NCBI GenBank assembly: GCA_001816655.1
Contig: MHCP01000011.1
Coordinates: 1 to 38,563, forward strand
From: Candidatus Woykebacteria bacterium RBG_13_40_15
GTDB taxonomy: Bacteria; Patescibacteria; Microgenomatia; Woykebacterales; RBG-16-39-9b
Direction: 5' to 3'
DNA length: 38,563 nt
In this document: one piece after another, positions 33,657 to 38,563 of the stretch
How the letters are laid out: the number at the start of each line of letters is the position of its first letter
How positions within the stretch are numbered: position 1 is the stretch's first letter
Notes under the pieces: generated by a model
What the model was told of the DNA's origin: nothing
The model's input: only the letters and a program-made list of their open reading frames with translations
The model's database searches: none
Translations under genes and position numbers: made by a program

Positions 33657-35357
33657 TTACACTGGCCCCCCGTAACCGTCATCCGGATCAGATGTTGGTT
33701 GAGGTGCCGGTATTGGTGTCTCCGTGGGCAGTGGGTTCGTCCCTGGGTCGTCTCCATCTGGAGGTATTGACCCTTCAGAGAACGTCGCCGTGTCCTGACA
33801 GATCACCTGATCGCCGCTCCACACCTTGACAGTTAGGGTGTGGTTGACGTTCAAGGTCGCCATGAACTCGACTTGATCCCCACCTCCAATGAACTCGCCA
33901 TCCAGGTACCATTTAACCTGGCGGCTCCATGAGGGCGGGGGGCCGTCCCATTGCACCGAAGCCTGCATTCGAGCATGTGTGTCCGTATTATCAACCCGGT
34001 GAGGGCCGATGATCGTGACATTACAGCTCAAGCATGGCGTCGGTGTTGCCGTTGGTGGCGGTGGTGTATTGGTCGGCGTCGGACCAGGTGTGCAGGGAGT
34101 CGGCGTCGGCAGCGGCGTTTCCGTTTCATCCTTCACACTCCGGTTCTTCCATTTACCGGCATCAACGAACGTGTCGCCACGTTCCACTGTGAAGGACTTA
34201 CAGCCACCACTTGGATATACAACCTCCCAACCCCCCTTACGCTCCTCGCAGATCTCGACCGATCTTTCCTGATCGTTGTTGCCCCCGAAGAGATTCAACA
34301 CGAACTGGAAATCTCCGTCGTCGTCTGTCCGCGCCGTACCCCATCCTTCAATCTCGAAGGTAAAGCGCTCAGAGGGCACCACTTCATGGGTGCCAATGAG
34401 TTCCACCTTCTTTCCGCGAATTCGTACTCGCGGGACTTCAGGGGTTGGCGTCACGGTAGGCTTAGGCGTCGGCGTGAGCGTCGGACCCGGTGTCGGCGTC
34501 GGTACTGGTACCGAAGGGATCGCAAGGTTGACACAGTTGTCGACCAAGATGAACGTTCCCTTCGTCGTTTCCACCGATTTTGCCGGCGTGTCCAAGTATG
34601 TACGGTCACGAGCCTCAATGCTGCTGCAATCATCTGACCGCAGAAGTATGTTGGTCTTGACGGTCCCGTTGAGGGTGATGTCGTCGATGTCCGTTATGTC
34701 ATCGACGGTCACGTCAATACCTTGACATTGAAGACCTGCAACCACACGCTCTTTCAGATCGTCCAGCGCGGTCAGGTTCTCCCCCGACTGCTCGTTACGA
34801 AATCCTGCTTGGACGACGTTCTGTCCCTTGGCCGGTGGTCCAGGAAGATTTCCTGGAATTGGCGCGAGATCGACACGTCGCGATGCATCAGTCAGGAATA
34901 TGCGAGTGTTCTGGTCGTGATAGCCGTCGACGTGCGACGTCAACACCACCTGCTCGTATTTGTTGCCGTCGACCCTCCAATAACCGTTTTCGTCGGCTTT
35001 GACGACCTCGACCTGGCTTTCGCCAATCGAGGCTGCATCAGCTACCAGATAGGGCGTCCTCCCAGGGATCTGTGCCATCACCGAAAGAGACGGTGGTTGG
35101 TAGTACCGAAGCACCACCACCTCCGCTCCCGGAATAGGCTTGCCGGACTCACGGTCCGTGACGGTACCTTCATAGAAGAAGGTGCCGTCTTGGCCTGGCT
35201 CTGTCTGGAGAACTGTCTCCGTGAACCCCGGAGTCATCATCTGCGTTAGCTGATCTCCCTTTGACAGGAAAGCCGCCAACACAGTGACAATGACGAGCCC
35301 AAGGATTCCGAAGCCAGCCATTCTGAGGCTGACTTTTCCTTCTCTAGTGATATTCAT
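33657..35357 (-). CDS. Membrane-anchored extracellular protein with PTPTP linkers, GC-rich
   Basis: A 566-aa protein. The ATG at 35357 has a textbook AGGAGG 8 nt upstream, so the in-frame GTG (35378) and ATG (35375) upstream are not used. One N-terminal membrane helix (FGILGLVIVTVLAAFLS) leaves nearly all of it outside. A carboxypeptidase-regulatory-like domain (TDRESGKPIPGAEVVVLRYY, DENGYWRVDG) is followed by a cysteine-containing region, a first P/T linker (PTPTPGPTLTPTP), a beta domain (VRIRGKKVELIGTHEV), a second linker (PTPTPCTPGPTPTNTPPPP) and an Ig-like domain (NVTIIGPHRVDNTDTH, VKWYLDGEFIGG). No family is recognised firmly. GC content is visibly far above the neighbouring genes, and Lys/Asn are scarcer, which suggests acquisition from elsewhere. 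It is the second gene of an operon after the 41-aa membrane peptide. Confidence 0.8.
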   Translation of the reverse strand: MNITREGKVSLRMAGFGILGLVIVTVLAAFLSKGDQLTQMMTPGFTETVLQTEPGQDGTFFYEGTVTDRESGKPIPGAEVVVLRYYQPPSLSVMAQIPGRTPYLVADAASIGESQVEVVKADENGYWRVDGNKYEQVVLTSHVDGYHDQNTRIFLTDASRRVDLAPIPGNLPGPPAKGQNVVQAGFRNEQSGENLTALDDLKERVVAGLQCQGIDVTVDDITDIDDITLNGTVKTNILLRSDDCSSIEARDRTYLDTPAKSVETTKGTFILVDNCVNLAIPSVPVPTPTPGPTLTPTPKPTVTPTPEVPRVRIRGKKVELIGTHEVVPSERFTFEIEGWGTARTDDDGDFQFVLNLFGGNNDQERSVEICEERKGGWEVVYPSGGCKSFTVERGDTFVDAGKWKNRSVKDETETPLPTPTPCTPGPTPTNTPPPPTATPTPCLSCNVTIIGPHRVDNTDTHARMQASVQWDGPPPSWSRQVKWYLDGEFIGGGDQVEFMATLNVNHTLTVKVWSGDQVICQDTATFSEGSIPPDGDDPGTNPLPTETPIPAPQPTSDPDDGYGGPV

Positions 35358-35377
35358 TGGGATCCTCCTCTGCATCA

Positions 35378-35503
35378 CTAACCCAGCTCCCGTTCTCTCC
35401 TTGAAGGCTTGTTCGGCCTAAAGGAGATCGCGAAGTTGAGTAATCCATAACCGATGACCAGGAGCATTACGATCCTGGTTGTTTCCAGGATTGCGTCGAT
35501 CAA
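35378..35503 (-). CDS. Small single-pass membrane protein (41 aa)
   Basis: The frame runs TTG (35503) to TAG (35378-35380): IDAILETTRIVMLLVIGYGL, then LNFAISFRPNKPSRRERELG. AAGGAGGG lies 6-8 nt before the TTG, the strongest ribosome-binding site in this part of the window. The product has one membrane helix (~10-28) and a basic cytoplasmic tail. Its stop is 20 nt from the start of the anchored protein downstream, so the two are probably co-translated. The family is not recognised. TTG as start is inferred from the spacing; the first ATG (codon 13) would cut the helix in half. Confidence 0.6.
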   Translation of the reverse strand: MIDAILETTRIVMLLVIGYGLLNFAISFRPNKPSRRERELG

Positions 35504-35525
35504 GGTCTCCCTCCTTCTGTATTTA

Positions 35526-35541
35526 CCCCGATAAATCGGGG
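35526..35541. repeat. Perfect 16-nt palindromic hairpin in the operon leader
   Basis: CCCCGAT-AA-ATCGGGG, 22 nt upstream of the TTG start of the 41-aa gene. It could expose or hide the AAGGAGGG site nearby. Confidence 0.6.
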
Positions 35542-35555
35542 AGAATGTATGGTGC

Positions 35556-35581
35556 AAAAAATTAATCTGCTCTAAGCAGAT
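35556..35581 (-). terminator. Attenuator-like hairpin at the start of the GC-rich operon transcript
   Basis: ATCTGCT-TAG-AGCAGAT (perfect 7-bp stem, 35565-35581) followed on the minus strand by TAATTTTTT. It begins about 2 nt after the predicted transcription start. Confidence 0.55.
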
Positions 35582-35589
35582 CGAATGCC

Positions 35590-35618
35590 ATTTTACTCCT
35601 TATTTTTTGAAATGTCAA
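35590..35618 (-). promoter_or_regulatory. Promoter of the GC-rich operon
   Basis: Minus strand TTGACA (35613-35618), 17-bp spacer, TAAAAT (35590-35595); start near 35583. Confidence 0.7.
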
Positions 35619-35689
35619 CTACTATGAGACAATCAAGCCCGAGTAAACTCCCGAAAAAACGGTGTTTGATAAAAAAATTAGCCGAAAAA

Positions 35690-35777
35690 TAGGCAAAAAA
35701 ATAGCCGTGAAATATACTCCTCAGCGCCCAGTATGAGTGTTACCCCAAACCAGACGCCGGGGACTAAATTTCACGGC
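35690..35777 (-). ncRNA. Candidate structured RNA with U-tract 3' end
   Basis: GCCGTGAAAT (35768-35777 on the minus strand) pairs with ATTTCACGGC (35704-35713), a 10-bp closing stem around about 54 nt that can form inner helices (CCCC/GGGG, ACTC/GAGT, CTCA/TGAG). The minus strand continues TATTTTTTTGCC, as at an intrinsic terminator. No open frame explains it. It may be a small RNA or an upstream aptamer for the operon that follows. Class not recognised and no clear promoter seen. Confidence 0.45.
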
Positions 35778-35887
35778 ATTCTCTGAAGTCTTATTGATAT
35801 ACTTTGTTATAGTGCAAAGGTCCTAAAATCTACCAAACTAAATTCAGACTTGATTTTTTTCCCAAATAACCTTTTAATAGAAACTAG

Positions 35888-36134
35888 TTAGTACACCTGC
35901 TGTCCAGATGTACTTATCGAAACACTGCCATCGGTGTCAAAGGCCTTCCGACCATGGCGGTGTTTCATTTTCACCGCTTTTCGATAATCACTTACGATTA
36001 CACCGTAAGGTATAATTCCTCCCCGCCTCGCCAGCCGGCGGGCCGGGGGCGTCACAGTCCCCTGCCCAAAGACTGTGACCTTAGGACCTACCAATTTCCC
36101 GTTATAGATTCAAAATCTCTTAGCGGGAAATTCT
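35888..36134 (-). ncRNA. Candidate long structured RNA (possible regulator); a 68-codon frame overlaps
   Basis: From a predicted start near 36134 the minus strand contains serial hairpins: TTTCCCGCTA/TAACGGGAAA (36095-36130), GTCACAGTC/GACTGTGAC (36051-36079), a GC-rich palindrome (about 36019-36050), CTTACG/CGTAAG (35991-36009), TTATCGAAA/TTTCGATAA enclosing further stems (35914-35987), and GTACACCTG/CAGATGTAC (35891-35913). The linker between the first two hairpins is ATTGGTAGGTCCTA, the exact complement of the ribosome-binding site at 18262-18275. A TTG-started frame of 68 codons (36094-35888) overlaps but has no Shine-Dalgarno and no recognisable domain. Non-coding is preferred, though a small protein cannot be excluded. 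Confidence 0.45.
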
Positions 36135-36140
36135 GATCTT

Positions 36141-36169
36141 AGTCTCTCACAAAGTTTCTTTTTTGTCAA
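36141..36169 (-). promoter_or_regulatory. Promoter-like pair for the structured RNA
   Basis: Minus strand TTGACA (36164-36169), 17-bp spacer, GAGACT (36141-36146). The -35 is perfect and the -10 weak, but close to the TAGACT used at 10755. Confidence 0.45.
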
Positions 36170-36304
36170 GTTTTTTTAGTCCCATAGAAAAAAATAGTTA
36201 AAACAACTAAAGAGCCCATAGCATAATCAGCTTCAAACTAGTGGTTGCTTGCTGCTTGCGGGAATTAACTAATAGACCTCCATCTAACGTAAGGGGGGAA
36301 TTAC
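36170..36304. other. Gap without a recognised feature
   Basis: AT-rich spacer between the promoter at 36169 and the repeats that follow the PIN/TRAM gene. No frame, hairpin of note or promoter was seen. Confidence 0.4.
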
Positions 36305-36324
36305 TTACTTGGGGCTAGCGGAAT

Positions 36325-36480
36325 CAATTTTTCAGGACTAACCTGAACAAATATAGAAATTCTTCTAATTGTTTAAGAATTCTGTTTTTGTTCAGCTTTA
36401 ACAACCTGAACAAAGATAAAAACTCCTCGTACTACTTAGTAGTTTTGTTCTTGTCCAAGTCGCTTACTTGAACAAAGATC
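36325..36480 (-). repeat. Three 63-nt imperfect repeats spanning the 3' end of the PIN/TRAM gene
   Basis: The core AACCTGAACAAAKAT occurs at 36340-36354 and 36403-36417, and its variant TACTTGAACAAAGAT at 36465-36479, so the period is 63 and 62 nt. On the minus strand each core encodes IFVQV: the real C-terminus IFVQVSDLDKNKTTK, then IFVQVVKAEQKQNS, then IFVQVSPEKLIPLAPSK, each followed by a stop. Copies two and three share one frame. Each core is also part of a small hairpin (TTTGTTCAG/CTGAACAAA in the middle copy). Confidence 0.6.
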
Positions 36481-37346
36481 ATTCGGCCTGCTACGGTTTG
36501 AAGGACGCGAGATACAGTAGTGGAAATAGTTTCACCAACAAAGCTGGCGCCATTTTCTACAACAATCATAGTACCGTCGGGTAAATACCCCACTCCTTGA
36601 GTCTTTTCCTTGCCTTCTTGTATTACCTTAACCTCCAAGTTCTCTCCAGGCAGAAGTATTGTTTTAAGGGAGTTGGCTAGCTCATTTATATTTAGAATCT
36701 TTATGCCAGAAACTGTAGCTACCTTATTTAGATTAAAATCGGTTGTTAATATTCTAGCTTTAAGCCCCTTCGCTAAACCTAAAATCTTATCATCAATATT
36801 TTTCTCGTCGGGGGGATTGCCGGTATAAATTACTGTCTTTATCCACTTTGATTTCTTTAACTGCTCTAGAACTTCGAGGCCTCTTCTTCCTTTCCCTCGA
36901 CGAAGTGCATCAGAAGCGTCTGCAATATGCTGTAGCTCTGAAAGAATAAAACGAGGTACAATCAAAGTCCCAGATAAAAAACCGCTTTCAGCTACTTCGG
37001 CAATACGACCGTCAATCAGGACACTCGTATCAACAACGATCGGGTTTAAATAAGTTGATTTTTCTTTCTCTTTACCATTGGAAGATCGTCTAATTCTTGG
37101 AATATGCAACTGAGATATAACTTCGTTTGCTACTCTTTGGGAAAAGACTGTACTCCAATTTTTGATCCAACTACTAACAACTGGAACAACGTAAACCCCA
37201 ACAGCTCCTAGAACAATCGCAGCTACAATATTTATCCCCAGCTGAGCACCGCTATTGCCCATTAAGAGGAATCTTGAGGAAATTTGGTAACCTAGAAATC
37301 CAAAAGCTGCAGCTAAAACAATCCTAACGATCAGCTGAACATTCAT
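36432..37346 (-). CDS. Membrane-anchored PIN and TRAM domain protein (YacL-like)
   Basis: A 304-aa protein. Two membrane helices (~7-26 and ~36-58) are followed by a PIN nuclease domain (~100-215) with acidic residues in IVVDTSVLIDGRI, the ELQHIAD segment, DDKILGLAKGL and ILTTDFNLNKVA, then a TRAM domain (~230-298, GENLEVKVIQEGKEKTQGVG, GTMIVVENG). The combination is the YacL family, thought to be RNases tethered to the membrane; the acidic residues are intact, so activity is plausible. The ATG at 37346 has AAGGA about 10 nt upstream. It follows radA by 64 nt, and both are probably in one transcript. The 3' end is part of the 63-nt repeat array. Confidence 0.92.
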   Translation of the reverse strand: MNVQLIVRIVLAAAFGFLGYQISSRFLLMGNSGAQLGINIVAAIVLGAVGVYVVPVVSSWIKNWSTVFSQRVANEVISQLHIPRIRRSSNGKEKEKSTYLNPIVVDTSVLIDGRIAEVAESGFLSGTLIVPRFILSELQHIADASDALRRGKGRRGLEVLEQLKKSKWIKTVIYTGNPPDEKNIDDKILGLAKGLKARILTTDFNLNKVATVSGIKILNINELANSLKTILLPGENLEVKVIQEGKEKTQGVGYLPDGTMIVVENGASFVGETISTTVSRVLQTVAGRMIFVQVSDLDKNKTTK

Positions 37347-37410
37347 TGAAGATAATTCCTTTCTGATTAAGCAACGGCGAAATAAATCCCTTGAATAAAC
37401 CGCTACTAAC

Positions 37411-38563
37411 TTAATTTTTCAAATTTAATGCAAGTCTTACTGCTTCACGTAAAGTTTTAACTTGCTTATTAGTTATAAAATTTTTAAATCCAAGTCTTTT
37501 CGCTTCTTCTATCCTCTTCTCGAGAAACGGTGCACTTCTTACTTCACCAAGCAACCCTACCTCGCCTATTGCCACGCTGTCTTTAGATATTACCTCATCA
37601 TGGGCACTACTTGCAATAGCTAAACAAACTCCAAGATCAACGCTTCGTTCTCGGATTGAAAGTCCTCCAGCCACATTGACAAATACGTCTTGATTGCCTA
37701 GAAAAATTCCAGCGCGTTTAGACAGGGTGGCGATTAAAAGCTGGAGTCTAGTTTGATCGATTCCAAGGGAGCGGCGGATCGGCATCGCGAGATTAGTTTG
37801 ATTTGTTAAAGCCTGAATTTCGGTCAAAATTGAGCGGCTTCCTTCCATTACAGGCACGACAATTGAGCCTGGTGCGGAAATTCGATTAGAGAGAAATTTC
37901 TCAGAGGGATTTTTTACTTCCTTCATACCAGCCTCACTCATTTCAAATACACCAACTTCGTCCACCGGGCCAAATCTATTTTTTGAAGTCGTTAAGATCC
38001 TAAAGAAACCATCTTGCTCACCCTGCAAATATAAAACGGTGTCAACCAAATGTTCCAAGACTTTTGGACCAGCGATCGAGCCTTCTTTATTAATATGTCC
38101 TATCAAAAATACAGCCAGCTTTTCGTCTTTTGCCAATCGATGTAGTCTGTAAGCTGTTTCGCGAACTTGAGCAATGCTGCCCGCTGCTGACTCCAGGTCG
38201 TCTGTTGTAACTGACTGAATTGAGTCAACAACTAGGATTTGATAATCGCCTTCCCTTGCTGACTGCAAAATATTTTCAATATCAGTTTCAGCTAAGATGT
38301 AGAGATCGTCTTTTTTGTTTTTTAGAAGGCCAAGCCTACCTGCTCGCAAATGCACCTGAGCAACACTTTCTTCACCAGCGACATACAGTGATTTGAAAAG
38401 AGCCGCAATTTCCAGTAGCAGTGTGGATTTTCCGATTCCCGGATCGCCAGCCAGAAGAACTACACTGCCAGGCACGATTCCACCACCCAAAACTCTATCT
38501 ACCTCTTCTAAGCCTACCTTAAGCCTCTGTAGAGGCTTAGAGGAGCTACTAGAAAGCTTGGTG
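37411..38563 (-). CDS. radA: DNA repair protein RadA/Sms, 5' end outside window
   Basis: The frame is open to the right edge (residues LEEVDRVLGGGIVPGS precede the first internal start-like codon at 38490), so the N-terminal zinc finger lies beyond the window; 383 aa are visible. RecA-like core with Walker A GDPGIGKST, the RadA-specific KNRFG motif, Walker B ILVVDSIQSV, and a C-terminal Lon-type (LonC/S16-like) domain (NVAGGLSIRERSVDLGVCLA, IGEVGLLGEVR). RadA is a hexameric helicase that extends D-loops in homologous recombination. Nothing essential is missing in the part seen. Confidence 0.95.
   Translation of the reverse strand, partial: TKLSSSSSKPLQRLKVGLEEVDRVLGGGIVPGSVVLLAGDPGIGKSTLLLEIAALFKSLYVAGEESVAQVHLRAGRLGLLKNKKDDLYILAETDIENILQSAREGDYQILVVDSIQSVTTDDLESAAGSIAQVRETAYRLHRLAKDEKLAVFLIGHINKEGSIAGPKVLEHLVDTVLYLQGEQDGFFRILTTSKNRFGPVDEVGVFEMSEAGMKEVKNPSEKFLSNRISAPGSIVVPVMEGSRSILTEIQALTNQTNLAMPIRRSLGIDQTRLQLLIATLSKRAGIFLGNQDVFVNVAGGLSIRERSVDLGVCLAIASSAHDEVISKDSVAIGEVGLLGEVRSAPFLEKRIEEAKRLGFKNFITNKQVKTLREAVRLALNLKN

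Noticed and set aside
35888..36094. 68-codon minus-strand frame as a protein gene
   Set aside because: TTG start without Shine-Dalgarno, dense hairpins, and part of the frame is a GC-rich palindromic repeat; kept only as an alternative.
36075..36110. 23S rRNA fragment or intron homing site (CTATAACGG, GGTCCTAAGG)
   Set aside because: The two words occur in helix 71 of 23S rRNA, but here they are separated by ten bases and no other rRNA sequence flanks them; chance is likely.
35888..36134. tmRNA, RNase P RNA or SRP RNA
   Set aside because: The conserved sequence blocks of these RNAs (for example the tmRNA tag and tRNA-like ends, or the SRP tetraloop region) are not present on either strand.

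Overview
The window reads as a chromosome fragment of a Candidate Phyla Radiation (Patescibacteria) bacterium, most likely from the Microgenomates group. That is an inference from gene content, not from an rRNA. The pointers are very large tail-fibre-like surface proteins built from FQGRL, GIGT and NIGSGWD modules, free-standing S23 four-helix-bundle genes, many short palindromic intergenic repeats, a Rho with a low-complexity N-terminus, several promoters placed almost on the start codon, and the standard genetic code. Most of the sequence is AT-leaning. One clearly GC-richer block lies at about 33.6-35.5 kb, with GC-rich repeats further right.

Layout. 1-10276: the 3' part (3424 codons) of a giant surface-protein gene whose start lies outside the window. 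10277-10722: an S23 gene between imperfect inverted repeats. 10791-13052: an O-antigen-ligase-like membrane protein with TPRs. 13108-13310: two tandem tRNA-Ala genes. 13465-14496: obg carrying repeat-derived insertions. 14592-17468: two small secreted proteins and a DUF916/DUF3324-like (WxL-system) membrane protein. 17564-18159: a deleted RAYT transposase between two near-identical palindromes. 18274-22896: a second giant surface protein. Its cytoplasmic N-terminus is a tyrosine-recombinase core-binding (SAM-like) domain, followed by one membrane helix and a modular ectodomain that includes a dockerin. 22897-23338: a second S23 cassette. 23333-26947: response regulator, histidine kinase and a separate Cache sensor.

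27017-29251: a secreted FnIII/Ig-like protein ending in a cysteine-less thioredoxin fold. 29341-30549: a LysM/M23 cell-wall hydrolase with a long structured leader. 30843-32078: rho. 32332-33477: an LPNTG-anchored surface protein with a predicted near-leaderless promoter. 33598-35618: a GC-rich operon (41-aa membrane peptide plus a 566-aa anchored PTPTP-rich protein) with strong Shine-Dalgarno sites and a layered leader. 35690-36134: two structured, probably non-coding RNAs. 36432-37346: a membrane PIN/TRAM protein with a 63-nt repeat array after its stop. 37411-38563: radA, running off the right edge.

The common theme is the cell envelope: two giant fibres, WxL-like proteins, a sortase substrate, a murein hydrolase, a polymer ligase-like protein and a sensory operon, set among housekeeping genes (obg, rho, radA, tRNAs). 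The most unusual items are the recombinase-domain/fibre fusion, a terminator-like hairpin inside its first codons, a 14-nt perfect complement to its ribosome-binding site in the structured RNA at about 36.09 kb, and the S23 cassette that follows each giant gene.
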